From: Paraburkholderia silviterrae
GTDB taxonomy: Bacteria > Pseudomonadota > Gammaproteobacteria > Burkholderiales > Burkholderiaceae
Direction: 5' to 3'
NCBI RefSeq assembly: GCF_004353915.1
Contig: NZ_SMRP01000003.1
Coordinates: 62,001-126,000, forward strand
DNA length: 64,000 bases
Part shown: piece by piece, positions 9,994-20,038 of the stretch
Layout of the letters: each line of letters opens with the position of its first letter
How positions within the stretch are numbered: position 1 is the first letter of the stretch
Translations under genes and position numbers: made by a program
The notes under the pieces: generated by a model
Databases searched by the model: none
What the model was told of the DNA's origin: nothing
Seen by the model: only the letters and a program-made list of their open reading frames with translations

Positions 9994-10732
9994 TTATGCG
10001 CCGGCGCGGTTGGGCCGGCGCTGTGTCCGCTGCGCACGGCGTCGCCGCTCAGCGGGCATCGCATCGTCGGTGCACGGCACGAGCGCATTGAGCTCGCCGG
10101 CGGTCTGCGCGAAGCGCTCGGTCAGGAACTCGAGCAGCGCCCGCACGCGCGGCGCGAGAAAGCGGTTGCGGTGATAGAGCGCGTGCAGCGGCGCGTCCGG
10201 GTAGCGCCAGTCCGGCATGACGATCTTCAGGCGCCCGGCGCGCAGGTCGTCGGCTACGTCCCAGATCGATTTCACGGCGAGACCGTAGCCGCACAGCGCC
10301 CATTGGCGCGCGACCGCGCCGTCGGTGGTTTCGAGCGCGTCTTCCATCGGCACCGTGTAAGTCTGCGTGTGCCCGTCGCGGGTGAAGCGCCATTCGTTCA
10401 CGGGCCCGGCCACCGAGCTGATCACGATGCAATCGAATCGGGCCAGATCGCCGGGCTCGCCTGGCACGCCCTTGCGCGCGAGGTACGCGGGCGAGGCGCA
10501 CAGCACGCGCCGGTTCGGCGCGAGCGGCCGCGCCACGAGCGAGCTGTCCGCCGGCGTGCCGAAACGGATCGAGAGATCGATGTCCTCGAGGACGAGATTC
10601 GAAATGGTGTCGGTGAGTGTCAGCGCGAAGCGCACTTCGGGGTAGAGCGCACGGAATTCGTCGAGCCATTTCATCAGCAGATTGCGGCCGAAGTCCGAAG
10701 TCGCCGAGATGCGCAGCTTGCCGCGCTCGCCG
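9994..10732 (-). pseudogene. LysR-type regulator, 5'-truncated
   Basis: The minus strand carries only the effector-binding half of a LysR-type regulator, from about GKLRISATSDFGRNLL through DLSIRFGTPADSSLVARPLAP to the stop at 9994. The N-terminal winged helix-turn-helix (about 90 residues) is missing. Upstream of GKLRIS the frame reads into antisense of a transporter gene that lies head-to-head with it. The junction is near 10725-10735. Without the DNA-binding domain it cannot act as a normal regulator. Confidence 0.85.
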
Positions 10733-11097
10733 TGGTCATGGCGATCTTCACGAAGACGAGCCACGCGAGCGTGCCTGCCGCGATCACCGTGTTCGTGTGG
10801 GGCATCGCTGCCTTCGCCACCGTGCCGCCGCTGCAGATGCGCGTGGTCGCGAAGGCGTCCGCCGCGCCCAACCTCGCATCGACGCTGAACATCGGCGCGT
10901 TCAACATGGGCAATGCGATGGGTGCATGGCTCGGTGGCCTCGCGATCACGCACGGCATCGCGCTCGCGGCGCTGCCATGGGTGGCCGCGGCCGTCGCGAT
11001 TGCAGCACTCATCCTCACGTGGGCGGCGGCGCGCCTGGACGCGCGCAAGGCGCCGCTGCGCGCCGCGGGCATGGCCGTGCGGCAGGACGCCTGCTGA
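10733..11097 (+). pseudogene. MFS transporter, 5'-truncated (C-terminal third)
   Basis: On the plus strand the frame around VMAIFTKTSHASVPAA, then FVWGIAAFATVPPLQMRVV and NIGAFNMGNAMGAWLGG, is the last part of an MFS drug-efflux/inner-membrane transporter (DHA1-like), ending at 11097. About four helices remain of twelve. Upstream the frame runs into antisense of the truncated LysR gene. LysR regulators are often divergent from such transporters, so one deletion probably removed both 5' halves and the shared promoter. Confidence 0.82.
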
Positions 11098-11330
11098 GCG
11101 GGGCGAGGCTGCGGCCCGCCGCGCGTGGCGGTAGCCATCCGCCCGCCGCGGCGGCTGGGCGCGCGCGGCGTGCGCACATATCGCCACGACGCAAAAGCAT
11201 TCCCGTCAACGCGCTCTGCAATGCTGATATCAGTGTGAAGATAACTTCGTTGGGCGTGGCGAGGCGCGATGCTAGTCTTGCCTCCATTCAAGCACTTGCG
11301 CCGTTTCACGGCGCGTCTGGGAGGCATGCC

Positions 11331-12149
11331 ATGCATTCAACGCTCGCGCTCGTGAGGGACGCGCAGGCCGATCGTCCGGTCACGTATCGGAGTGCGAATC
11401 ATCTCGCTGATGATCGACAGATCGTCGATCCGCACATCGATCGGAGAACTGAGGAACGGGATGAGCAGGACCTGGCTGCTCATCCGTCCGCGGGATCCAA
11501 CGCTGCCGCGCGCGCCGATGGTCCTTTCGATGCGCTCGAATATCTCGTTGGCGTGAACCTGGCGCGCCTGCGCGCCGAGCGCCAGCTCTCGCTCGACGCG
11601 CTCGCCCGCGCATCGGGCGTCTCGCGCGCGATGCTCGCGCAAGTGGAGTCTGCGCGCAGCGTGCCGTCGATCAAGGTGCTCTGCAAGGTGGCGGCGGCGC
11701 TCAAGGTTTCGGTGTCGGCGTTTCTGCGGCGGCATGCGGTGAGCGGTTTCGAGCATCTGCCTGCCGAGCGCGCGTCGCGCCGCGTGAGCGCCGACGGACG
11801 CTACTCGTCGCGCGCGCTCTTTCCCGAGGACGGTCCCGCCGCCGCCGAATTCCACGAGCTGCGCATCGCGCCGCTGCATACCGAGCCCGGCAGGCCCCGC
11901 GCGCCGGGCACGACCGTGAACCTCGTGGTGAGCGAAGGCACGCTCGAGGTGAGCGTGCACGAGCGGCGCCAGTTGCTTGCGACGGGCGATGCGATCGTGT
12001 TCGACGCGGACCAGCCGCACAGCCTGCGCAATCCCGGCGACACCGAGGCGCGCGCCTTTCGCGTGACGCTCAACGCCGAAACGCCGCCGCGCTGGGACTC
12101 GCCGCTGCCGGGTGGCGTCCAGGCGGTTGCGCCCGCGCAGCCTGAATGA
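11331..12149 (+). CDS. XRE family regulator with C-terminal cupin
   Basis: The 272-residue protein starts at the ATG at 11331, preceded by GGGAGGC. The first 60 residues are polar and unconserved. An HTH_XRE domain follows at about 65-125 (LRAERQLSLDALARASGVS, then MLAQVESARSVPSIK), and a small cupin domain at about 180-255 (VNLVVSEGTLEV, GDAIVFDADQPHSLRN). Proteins of this plan sense a small ligand in the cupin barrel and regulate nearby metabolic genes. Here the downstream neighbour is riboswitch-controlled ribB, so its target is not evident. Confidence 0.9.
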   Translation: MHSTLALVRDAQADRPVTYRSANHLADDRQIVDPHIDRRTEERDEQDLAAHPSAGSNAAARADGPFDALEYLVGVNLARLRAERQLSLDALARASGVSRAMLAQVESARSVPSIKVLCKVAAALKVSVSAFLRRHAVSGFEHLPAERASRRVSADGRYSSRALFPEDGPAAAEFHELRIAPLHTEPGRPRAPGTTVNLVVSEGTLEVSVHERRQLLATGDAIVFDADQPHSLRNPGDTEARAFRVTLNAETPPRWDSPLPGGVQAVAPAQPE

Positions 12150-12342
12150 GTGCGATATTGCGCACTGCGGCATACACCGCGTACTTCACGGGGGATCCAC
12201 GCGCGCGCCCACCAGCGGCGCGTTCGGGCATCCCGCCATGCACAAGACGCGGCGCGCGGCGGCTGCTGACGAGTTTTTTTCCGCGCTGCACGACGGCGCG
12301 CTCTGTTGTATCCTTTGCCGGCCGGTTCAACCGGTAATCAGT

Positions 12343-12504
12343 GCGTCTTCAGGGCGGGGTGAAATTCCCCACCGGCGGTATGTCGGCCGCGCCGCAAGGC
12401 AAGGCCGACGAGCCCGCGAGCGCCTGCGCGAGGTTTTTCGCGCAGGGTCAGCAGATCTGGTGCGATGCCAGAGCCGACGGTCATAGTCCGGATGGAAGAA
12501 GATG
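12343..12504 (+). promoter_or_regulatory. FMN riboswitch (RFN element)
   Basis: The conserved core runs from GTCTTCAGGGCGGGGTGAAA through TTCCCCACCGGCGGTAT near the 5' end to the 3' closing segment AGTCCGGATGGAAGAAGATG. The spacing and the peripheral GC-rich hairpins fit the six-stem RFN fold. It binds FMN and shuts down riboflavin synthesis. It lies about 175 bases upstream of ribB on the same strand; the GC-rich stretch between (12505-12660) would hold the expression platform. Confidence 0.95.
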
Positions 12505-12679
12505 TGCAGATGGTCATGTTTGCCCATCCGCCGCGGCTTTTCGGCCCGCGCCGGCCTTGCGCGCGACGCCCTGGCGTCGTGTTCCGGCCACGCGCGCCCG
12601 ATCCCGCGCGCCGGGGATTCCTGTCTGTTTGCAATGCCCTGAAACGTTTTTCGCCCAACTCTTGCGAGGAGCGTTTCAC

Positions 12680-13399
12680 ATGTCCTTTACCCGCAATGCT
12701 GTATCTGTCGAGCCGCTGCTCGACGCCATCGACGATCTTCCCCTGCTCGACACCGAACCGGTGCCGCCCCGTATTGCCGCCGCGCTGCAGGCCATGCGCG
12801 AAGGCCGTCCGGTCGTGCTGCAGGACGACCACGACCGCGAAGACGAAGCCGATCTCGTGCTTGCCGCCGAACGTCTCACCCCCGAGACGATGGCGCTCTT
12901 CATTCGCGAATGCAGCGGCATCGTGTGCCTGTGCCTGTCCGACGAGAAGGTGCGCGCGCTCGAGCTGCCGCCCATGGTTCCGCACAACGAAAGCCGCAAC
13001 CGCACCGCGTTCACGGTGTCGATCGAGGCGCGCGATGGCGTGAGCACGGGCGTGTCCGCCGCCGACCGCGTGACGACGATCCGCGCCGCCATCGCCCCGA
13101 ATGCGAAGCCGGCCGACATCGTGCGCCCCGGCCACGTGTTTCCGCTGCGCGCGCAGCCGGGCGGGGTGCTGGCGCGCCGCGGCCATACCGAAGGCACCGT
13201 CGATCTGGCCGTGCTCGCGGGCCTCGCGCCTGCCGGCGTGCTGTGCGAGCTGATGAATCCGGATGGCACGATGGCGCGCGGCCAGCAGGTCGACGACTTC
13301 GCGAAGCGGCACAACCTGCCGATGCTGACGATCGCGGAGCTGGTGGCGTTCCGCGAGGCGCTCGCGCAGGCGCGCGAGCGCTGCGCCGAGCCTGCATAA
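12680..13399 (+). CDS. ribB: 3,4-dihydroxy-2-butanone-4-phosphate synthase
   Basis: The 239-residue enzyme converts ribulose 5-phosphate to DHBP plus formate, the four-carbon precursor of riboflavin. Visible signatures are the acidic metal/substrate loop [26 protein letters not shown] and [16 protein letters not shown]. There is no GTP cyclohydrolase II domain, so this is the stand-alone RibB type. A GCGAGGAGCG ribosome site precedes the ATG at 12680. An FMN riboswitch upstream indicates feedback control by FMN. Confidence 0.96.
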   Translation: MSFTRNAVSVEPLLDAIDDLPLLDTEPVPPRIAAALQAMREGRPVVLQDDHDREDEADLVLAAERLTPETMALFIRECSGIVCLCLSDEKVRALELPPMVPHNESRNRTAFTVSIEARDGVSTGVSAADRVTTIRAAIAPNAKPADIVRPGHVFPLRAQPGGVLARRGHTEGTVDLAVLAGLAPAGVLCELMNPDGTMARGQQVDDFAKRHNLPMLTIAELVAFREALAQARERCAEPA

Positions 13400-13474
13400 G
13401 GCGCCCGGAGCCGGGCCGGAAAGCGCTTTGGGGCGCGCTGGCCAGGACACCGCGAGCATCACAGTTGCGATAAC

Positions 13475-13503
13475 GGCGCGTGGCCTTGCGGCCCACGCGC
13501 CGC
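13475..13503 (+). terminator. GC-rich hairpin after ribB
   Basis: GGCGCGTGG and CCCACGCGCC pair across a short CTTGCGG-containing loop about 75 bases after the ribB stop. There is no T run, so it may be a stabilising or Rho-assisted terminator. Confidence 0.4.
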
Positions 13504-13614
13504 TTGTCGTTCTACGCTTGCAAACGCCGGGGCGCGCAGTGCGCACCGCCGTACCCCTCGCAGCGGTGATGCGTGGTCACGGATTGTGGTGGTGAGCGCG
13601 GTTACGACTGGCGG

Positions 13615-14301
13615 TTACGACTGTTGATCGCCGAATTCGCCGCGCACGCCGGCCTCGACGAGGGCAGGCAGCTCATCCATGTGCTTCATGATGCGCGTGA
13701 TGCCCATCTCGCGCAGCACGTCGGCATAGCCCGACGGGATATGGCTCGCGCCGACGAAGGCGATCGTCTTCATGCCCGCCGCGCGCGCGGCGTTCAGGCC
13801 CGCAAGGCTGTCCTCGACGACGAGGCAGCGCTCCGGCTCCACGCCGAGCGCCGAGGCCGCGTGCAGATAGACGTCCGGATAAGGCTTGGGCCGCTCGACC
13901 TGCTCGGCGCTGAAGATGCGCTCGCCGAAGATCGCGTCGAGCCCGGCGCGCCGCACCGAAGCGTGCACGCGCGTGAGCCGGCTGTTCGAGACCACGGCGG
14001 CCGGCAGCGTGACCTGACGCAGCGCGTCGCGCACGCCGTTGATCGGGCTCACCGATTCGGCGATGGCGACTTCGCAGTTGTGATCGATCGTCTCGAGAAA
14101 ATGCTCGGGCAGGGTGAGATTGAAGCGTGCCGCGACGTCCGCGAGAAAGCGCGAGGTCTGCTGGCCGAATGCGCTCGCCACGGCGGCGCGAAAGTCGACA
14201 CCGGGAAAGGTGCGGCTGAGCGTATCGAAGAGGACGTGGTCGGCAATGACTTCACTGTCGACGAGTACGCCGTCGCAGTCGCAGATGAGATGGTCGATCA
14301 T
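13615..14301 (-). CDS. HAD family phosphatase (phosphoglycolate/hexitol phosphatase-like)
   Basis: The 228-residue protein starts MIDHLICDCDGVLVDSE, whose DxDGxxVDS is HAD motif I with the nucleophile Asp. Motif II is in AAVVSNSRLTRV, the lysine/motif III region in RPKPYPDVYLHAA, and motif IV in CLVVEDSLAGLNAARAAGM. A cap domain occupies about residues 15-85. The substrate is unknown; such enzymes act on small sugar phosphates. The open frame extends 120 codons upstream, but the start at 14301 fits the family. Confidence 0.88.
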   Translation of the reverse strand: MIDHLICDCDGVLVDSEVIADHVLFDTLSRTFPGVDFRAAVASAFGQQTSRFLADVAARFNLTLPEHFLETIDHNCEVAIAESVSPINGVRDALRQVTLPAAVVSNSRLTRVHASVRRAGLDAIFGERIFSAEQVERPKPYPDVYLHAASALGVEPERCLVVEDSLAGLNAARAAGMKTIAFVGASHIPSGYADVLREMGITRIMKHMDELPALVEAGVRGEFGDQQS

Positions 14302-14599
14302 GCGCAAGACGAAAGTGCGGGAGGCAGGGCGGCCAGGCCAGGCGGCGGGGCCGCGTGAGCCGGCAAGGCGGGAAGGTTGAAAACGCCATGATACGTGCTT
14401 TTGTGGGGCCCGGCCGACGGGCGCGGCGACCTTGTCATCGGGGCTTGCGGCGGGTGGGCGCGCGGGCGGCCTGGACGCTCCATGGCGCTTTGGCCGTACG
14501 GCCAGGGTGTCGCGCGCGCCGCGCGATGCGACAATAGTGTGCGTAATCGGAACCGGTCGAAAGCAGCAGATCAAGGGCAATGAGGACAAGGGGAACGCT

Positions 14600-14983
14600 A
14601 TGCGTGGACTTGCGATGATCGGCGCAGCGGTGCTGGCCGTCGGGTGTGCCGGATGCGCCAATACGTCGGGGCTCGTGGGCGGCTGGCGCGCGCCGCCGTT
14701 CGCTCAATTGCAGCAGACGTGCGGCGGCCAGCAGACCGACTACGGCGCCGACACGCAGGCCGTCTATTCGGCGGTGTACGACGCCTGGGTGGCAAGCCGC
14801 CACGGCAAGCTGCCGCAGGCGCAGTTCTGCAGCTTCCAGGCGGGTCTCGCGCAGCAATACGCCGCCCACGGCGCGGGCGCAAACGCGCAGGCACGCAATG
14901 ACTGGGTGACGTATCTCAACGAGCAGCGCGCCCAGGCGCTCTCCTGGCGCGCGTCGGCCGATTCGACCCTGCGCGGGGGCTGA
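14600..14983 (+). CDS. Small putative lipoprotein
   Basis: The 127-residue protein starts MRGLAMIGAAVLAVGCAGCANTSG, a signal peptide followed by two possible lipobox cysteines (VGCAGC). An AAGGGGAA ribosome site lies upstream. The mature part contains two further cysteines (QTCGG and AQFCSF), possibly disulfide-bonded, and no domain I recognise. It is divergent from the HAD phosphatase gene. Function unknown. Confidence 0.75.
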   Translation: MRGLAMIGAAVLAVGCAGCANTSGLVGGWRAPPFAQLQQTCGGQQTDYGADTQAVYSAVYDAWVASRHGKLPQAQFCSFQAGLAQQYAAHGAGANAQARNDWVTYLNEQRAQALSWRASADSTLRGG

Positions 14984-15307
14984 GCGCAGCAGGGCGAGGC
15001 GAGGCGGGGCGAGGCGGGTAGCACGGGAATCAACATAGAGCGTCCACGCGCCGGGCAGGGCAAGCGCCCCGCCCCGCGCACCCTATGGATGCTCGGGCGC
15101 GGAAAAAAATGGTCACGCGGGCATGAAGCGCGCGGGTCCGCGTGACCATGCACTGCAGGCGTACGTCTACAGCCGTGCGCCTGCATCGGGGAAGGTCTCG
15201 ACAAACCACGCTGGCGGACGATTCCCGCGTCCGCGCGGGTCGAGAAAAATTAGCGAGACATCGGCAGGGGAATCAGGCCGGCGCGTGAGCACCGCCTGCC
15301 CGTCCCG
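14984..15307. other. Intergenic; short GGCGAG-type repeats
   Basis: There is no gene here. Just after the lipoprotein stop, GGCGAGGCGAGGCGGGGCGA is a short G-rich tandem repeat. The rest shows nothing recognisable. Confidence 0.5.
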
Positions 15308-15505
15308 TCATGAAAATCGTTTGATGGCGCGCAACGCGGAGTCGCCAATTTCTGTAAGTCGCCATTGCTGGAGGCCGGAAGCGAGCCGCTCCAGTTGGAC
15401 GAGCTGTCGTTCGAGGAGGGCGTCGAGTTCTTCGCGTTCCATGTCGATCTGGTTGGGGGCGTCCTTCACTAGCAGCAGGGTGGCGAATTCATGCGGACTC
15501 AGCAT
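15308..15505 (-). CDS. Small conserved-looking protein, winged-helix size
   Basis: The 65-residue protein is read from MLSPHEFATLLLVKDAP, preceded on its strand by GGAGAG at a good distance; a second ATG four codons upstream overlaps that site. The sequence (DMEREELDALLERQLVQLERL, then GLQQWRLTEIGDSALRAI) resembles a small MarR-like or winged-helix module of the kind seen in short unknown Burkholderia proteins. No function can be assigned. Confidence 0.6.
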   Translation of the reverse strand: MLSPHEFATLLLVKDAPNQIDMEREELDALLERQLVQLERLASGLQQWRLTEIGDSALRAIKRFS

Positions 15506-16395
15506 CGTTCTCTCCATGTTGCCGCATCAGAGGTCATCCATCGCGGCCCGCGGGGCGGCTTGATGACAGTCATGCGGTGGGCGTGAGCGAAAGCCTGCAA
15601 CAGCGCGCGAGGTGCCGGATGTGCGGTCCTTTGGCTGTCATGCGTCACGCATCCGGCAGGTGGCGACAAACAGTCCAAACGGCATCCAGCCCGGATCGGC
15701 GCCGGGGAACTGGAGTGTAGTCAACCGCCCTGCGTTGTACAAATCACACCCCAAAAATATTCTGTTTGACATTCCGTGTCCGCGGCGGCGGTGGTGCCGT
15801 GCGCGCAGATCCTTGATTTCACTTCAAGTTCTTGCCGCAGCGCGGCATGCGCAGCGACCCGGATCCGGTGCCTGTGCAGATGCGCGCACGGTTCTCCGAT
15901 CGCGCGGGTGCGCACTCGTGCCCCATCAACTCGTGCACGCGCGGGGCCGTCAAGCGGGCAGCGTGGAGGGATTCCTCGGTTCCGGCGCGCGGCGGGTGTA
16001 ACGGCATACGATGTCGCGCGCGCGTTTGCCGCGAGCGCGCGTTCTCAGGCGCGTCGAAGGCCGTGTCAGGCCCGCCGGCTGGCGCTTTGCGGGGATCGGG
16101 CACGGGCAGGCGCGGCGCAATGCGCCTTGCGCGAAGCGGTCGATGCCCTTGCCGCGATGCCCATGAGTGCCGGATGAAGGCATGACAATCCGCTCGCAGG
16201 CGCCTTACAAGTCGACTCTTCCCGGAACTGCGGCAAGCGGGATCGGTCTGTGCTCTCAGACTGCAGCTTTGCGAAACCACAGCTAAGATGAAGTAATCAC
16301 GGCTGGTACCTTTCACTACGCGGCGGGAACGCAAGACCGGGTCGTCAAACCGGTGGTGCGCCGCGCACAGAGATACCGCTTTGGAGCACGACAGA
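15506..16395. other. 890-bp intergenic region without a supported gene
   Basis: Open frames on both strands here are short, start badly and have no family features. A local AT-rich patch at about 15740-15780 contains TTGTACAAATCACACC and AATATTCTGTTTGACA, which could hold a promoter. A TAAGAT hexamer at about 16286 may serve the ferritin-like gene. Otherwise nothing is seen. Confidence 0.5.
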
Positions 16396-17229
16396 ATGCG
16401 CAACGACATTGAGCCTCGCCATGTGATGCCCTGGCGCATCGAAGATATCGACCTTACGCGGATTGACCGTCAGCGAGCCCGCAGCAACGAAGACTTGCTG
16501 CTGCTGCTTTGTGCGTCCTCGTTCATCGAAAGCGGCTCGGACCTCTACACGAGCAACCTCAACATCTTCTTCAACGGCGACCCGGAAGTCTCGGAGTGGC
16601 TCAACAATGAATGGGAGCACGAGGAGCTTCAGCATGGCCGCGCGCTGAAGACCTACATCCAGTACGTGTGGCCCGAGTTCGACTGGGACACGGCCTTCCA
16701 CAACTTCTTCGAAGAGTATTCGAAGACCTGCTCGTTCGAGGAGTTCGAGCGTACGCGGGCGCTCGAAATGGTCGCGCGCTGCGTGGTGGAGACGGGCACG
16801 GCTACGCTCTATCGGGCGATTGGCGAATGCTCGAACGAGCCGGTGCTCAAGGAAATCACCGACAACATCCGCAGCGACGAAGTGCGCCACTACAAGCACT
16901 TTTTCCGCTATTTCAAGAAGTACAACCAGGTCGAAGGGCACGGGCGTCTTGCCGTGCTCGGTGCGCTCATGCGTCGCGTGATGGAGATCAAGAACGAGGA
17001 TTCGGAGATCGCATTGCGTCACGTGTTCGCGATTCGCTATCCCGATCGCGTGAAGGATCACGCCTACAATCGTGAGCTCACGGCGCGCGTGAACAAGCTC
17101 GTGCGCCACAATCTTTCCGCCGACATGTGCGTGAAGATGCTGCTCAAGCCGCTCGACATTCCCGCGAAGATTCAGCCGAGCGTGCACTATCCGCTCGCGA
17201 AGATCACACAGCACGTGTTCTTCCGCTGA
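16396..17229 (+). CDS. Ferritin-like diiron domain protein
   Basis: The 277-residue protein is read from the ATG at 16396, with GGAG nine bases upstream. Two E-x-x-H pairs typical of diiron ferritin-like four-helix bundles are visible: EWEHEELQHGRAL near residue 80 and SDEVRHYKHFFRYF near residue 165. Further acidic residues (SFIESGSD, VVETGTATLY) could complete the metal site. Proteins of this type resemble acyl-ACP desaturase or rubrerythrin scaffolds; substrate and electron partner are not known. A strong hairpin follows the gene. Confidence 0.8.
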   Translation: MRNDIEPRHVMPWRIEDIDLTRIDRQRARSNEDLLLLLCASSFIESGSDLYTSNLNIFFNGDPEVSEWLNNEWEHEELQHGRALKTYIQYVWPEFDWDTAFHNFFEEYSKTCSFEEFERTRALEMVARCVVETGTATLYRAIGECSNEPVLKEITDNIRSDEVRHYKHFFRYFKKYNQVEGHGRLAVLGALMRRVMEIKNEDSEIALRHVFAIRYPDRVKDHAYNRELTARVNKLVRHNLSADMCVKMLLKPLDIPAKIQPSVHYPLAKITQHVFFR

Positions 17230-17277
17230 GGCACGCCCTTTGCACGCGCCAGTGGGCGCGTGCAAAGCAGAAAACGC

Positions 17278-17303
17278 AAAGGCCCGCTAAAAAGCGGGCC
17301 TTT
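17278..17303. terminator. Bidirectional terminator between ferritin-like gene and rhlE
   Basis: AAAGGCCCGCT and AGCGGGCCTTT form a perfect 11-bp stem around a 4-base AAAA loop. The flanking A and T runs serve both converging genes. Confidence 0.85.
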
Positions 17304-17351
17304 GTGCGTACGGTTGCGCGAGGTATTGCTCGCGCGTAGCGCTAATCGAGA

Positions 17352-19022
17352 TTAACGGTCGCGCTGGCCGTTGCCGTGACGGCGCGCGTTGCCGCCCGGA
17401 CGGCCGCCTAGCAGTGCGCCCGGATTCGATTGCGGCTTGCGCTGCGCACGGCCGAGCGCGCTTTCATGCGACACGCCGCGCTGGCTTTCGTGCGCGACGC
17501 CGCGCTGGCTTTCGCGGCGCGTGTGCTCGCCACGAGCGCCCGGTGCGCCGTGATTCGCGCTTTGCTGCTTCACCGGCTTGGCAGTGCGCACGCCGTTCGG
17601 TGCGGCAGGCTTGGCCGGGCGCTGGCCGCCGTTGTTGCCAACGTTGTTGCCGCCGTTGTTTTGGCGATTGCCACCACCGTTGGCGGTCTGCGCGCGGTTG
17701 CCGTCACGGCCACCCTCGCGGCCACCCTCACGGTTGCCGCCACGTGCTTCGCGTCCCTGTGCGGGCTTGGCTGCTGCCGCATTGCTTGCATTGCCTGCCG
17801 CACCGCGTCCCTGGCCTTGCCCCTGACGCTGCCCGCGGCCTTGTTGCTGGCCACGGCGCAGGATCGGTTCGGGCTTCGCGTTCGGGTCCGGCTCGAAGCC
17901 CGCAATGACCTCTTGCGGCACCGCGCGCTTGATGAGCCTTTCGATGTCTTTCAGGAGCTGATGTTCGTCCACGCAGACGAGCGACACGGCTTCGCCCGTC
18001 GCGCCCGCGCGACCGGTGCGGCCGATGCGGTGCACGTAGTCTTCGGGCACGTTCGGCAGGTCGAAGTTGACCACGTGCGGCAACTGGTCGATGTCGATGC
18101 CGCGCGCCGCGATGTCGGTGGCCACGAGCACCTGCAGCGTGCCGTCCTTGAATTCGCTCAAGGCGCGCGTGCGGGCCGACTGGCTCTTGTTGCCGTGGAT
18201 CGCGAGCGCGCTGATGCCGTCCTTGGTGAGCTGCTCGGCGAGACGGTTCGCACCGTGCTTGGTGCGCGTGAACACGAGCACCTGGAACCAGTTGTGCTGG
18301 CGGATCAGATGCGTGAGCAACTCGCGCTTGCGGTCGCGATCGACGGGGTAGACCTTCTGCGCGACGGTTTCCGCCGTGGTGTTGCGGCGCGCGACTTCGA
18401 TGAGCGCGGGCGAGTCGAGCAGGTTGTCGGCGAGCGCCTTGATTTCGTCGGCGAAGGTGGCCGAGAAGAGCAGGTTCTGGCGCTTCGGCGGCAGCTTGGC
18501 GAGCACGCGCTTGATGTCGTGGATGAAGCCCATGTCGAGCATGCGGTCGGCTTCGTCGAGCACGAGGATCTCGATGTGCGAGAGATCGATGGTCTTTTGC
18601 TGCATGTGGTCGAGCAGACGGCCCGGCGTTGCAACCACGATGTCCACGCCGCGCTTGAGCGCGTCGATCTGCGGATTGATGCCCACGCCGCCGAACATCA
18701 CCGTCGACTTCAGCTTCAGATACTTGCCGTAGGCGCGTACGCTTTCCTCGACCTGGGCGGCCAGCTCGCGCGTGGGCGTGAGAATGAGCGCGCGCACGAC
18801 GCGTTTGGCCGTAGCGGCCGGCGGCATGTCGGTCAGACGCTGCAGGATGGGCAGTGTGAAGCCGGCGGTCTTGCCGGTGCCGGTCTGGGCGCCGGCGAGC
18901 AGGTCGCCGCCGTTCAGCACGGCGGGAATGGCTTGCGACTGGATGGGCGTGGGTGTGGTGTAGCCAAGTTCATTGACAGCACGGACCAGCGGTTCGGACA
19001 AGCCGAGAGAATCGAAAGACAT
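17352..19022 (-). CDS. rhlE: DEAD-box ATP-dependent RNA helicase RhlE
   Basis: The 556-residue protein begins [20 protein letters not shown] (Q motif region), then AQTGTGKT (Walker A), [23 protein letters not shown] and the C-terminal [13 protein letters not shown]. The core ends at about residue 380. The last 170 residues are a low-complexity Gly/Asn/Arg/Gln tail ([25 protein letters not shown], repeated [16 protein letters not shown]), a probable disordered RNA-binding region. RhlE helicases remodel RNA in ribosome maturation, cold response and decay. Single gene. Confidence 0.95.
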   Translation of the reverse strand: MSFDSLGLSEPLVRAVNELGYTTPTPIQSQAIPAVLNGGDLLAGAQTGTGKTAGFTLPILQRLTDMPPAATAKRVVRALILTPTRELAAQVEESVRAYGKYLKLKSTVMFGGVGINPQIDALKRGVDIVVATPGRLLDHMQQKTIDLSHIEILVLDEADRMLDMGFIHDIKRVLAKLPPKRQNLLFSATFADEIKALADNLLDSPALIEVARRNTTAETVAQKVYPVDRDRKRELLTHLIRQHNWFQVLVFTRTKHGANRLAEQLTKDGISALAIHGNKSQSARTRALSEFKDGTLQVLVATDIAARGIDIDQLPHVVNFDLPNVPEDYVHRIGRTGRAGATGEAVSLVCVDEHQLLKDIERLIKRAVPQEVIAGFEPDPNAKPEPILRRGQQQGRGQRQGQGQGRGAAGNASNAAAAKPAQGREARGGNREGGREGGRDGNRAQTANGGGNRQNNGGNNVGNNGGQRPAKPAAPNGVRTAKPVKQQSANHGAPGARGEHTRRESQRGVAHESQRGVSHESALGRAQRKPQSNPGALLGGRPGGNARRHGNGQRDR

Positions 19023-19310
19023 AAAGACCTGTTGTATTGCAGTGGCGCGAGTGGCGAGGCGCTGGCGGTTACGGCGCGCCGCGAGAGCTGCGGTTGCGCC
19101 CGCTCGCGTTCATTCGGACGGCGCGCCAGTGCGCGCGCCGCGTGTCGGCGGTCTATGCAGACCCGCCGGCTGGCGTAAAGTTGCATCGCGAGGCCGCGGA
19201 CACTGCGGCCGCCGCGCGATGGTCTTCGCATTTGCTTCGTGTGCCTCGGCCCGCCCGGTGGCTGACCGGGGTTGCCCCGCAGTTGCCCGATTTGGCCCCG
19301 GCGGGGCGCA

Positions 19311-19931
19311 TCACGCGACGTAGCCCGCGACGCTCACGAATTGACAGACGCTCCCGGCGAGCACGAACAGATGCCAGATACCATGTCCGTGCCGGATGCG
19401 TTCGTCGTTGACGAAAAAATAAATGCCGACGCTATAGACGATGCCGCCTGCCACCAGCCACGCGGTGCCCGCGGGCGGCAGCGCCCCGATGAGCGGCTTG
19501 ACCGCGACCAGCGCGAGCCAGCCCATCACCACGTAGAGCACCATCGAAAGCACGCGCGTGCGGCGCCCGAGCGTGAGCTCCTGCACGATCCCGAGCACGG
19601 CAAGCCCCCAGCTTACGCCGAAGAGCGACCAGCCCCACGGCCCGCGCAGCGTGACGAGCGAGAACGGAGTATAGCTGCCCGCGATCAGCAGATAGATCGC
19701 GGCATGATCGCACTTCTGCAGCACGGCCTTGATGCGCGGTCCGCGCACGCCGTGATACAGCGTGGAGACGGTGTACAGCGCGCACAGCATCGCGCCATAG
19801 ACGGCGAAGCTCACGACCTTGTACGCGTCGTGATCGAGCGCCCCGAGCGTGACGAGCGAAACCAGCCCTGCGACCGACAGCAACGCGCCCACGAGGTGCG
19901 TAATGCTGTTCAGACGCTCACCCGCGTTCAT
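19311..19931 (-). CDS. Hemolysin III family (PAQR-like) membrane protein
   Basis: The 206-residue protein starts at MNAGERLNSITHLVGALL, with AGGAG eight bases upstream. Seven membrane helices can be read. Family motifs are STLYHGV, CDHAAIYLLIAGSYTPF and GIWHLFVLAGS, giving the conserved His/Asp residues of the presumed zinc site. Despite the name, most members are not proven haemolysins. The frame is open further upstream but without family likeness. Confidence 0.92.
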   Translation of the reverse strand: MNAGERLNSITHLVGALLSVAGLVSLVTLGALDHDAYKVVSFAVYGAMLCALYTVSTLYHGVRGPRIKAVLQKCDHAAIYLLIAGSYTPFSLVTLRGPWGWSLFGVSWGLAVLGIVQELTLGRRTRVLSMVLYVVMGWLALVAVKPLIGALPPAGTAWLVAGGIVYSVGIYFFVNDERIRHGHGIWHLFVLAGSVCQFVSVAGYVA

Positions 19932-20038
19932 GACGACAACTCCTTGTTCTTCTTGCTCCAGCAATAGCGAAGGGCGCAGCGGGCGGTGTTTTGCCGGCTG
20001 CGCCCTTGTCAGGCAGACGCCACTATAGCAAACGCGCG

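Noticed and set aside
15721..15915. 64-residue minus-strand ORF in the gap before the ferritin-like gene
   Set aside because: It has no ribosome site or family features and crosses a probable promoter patch.
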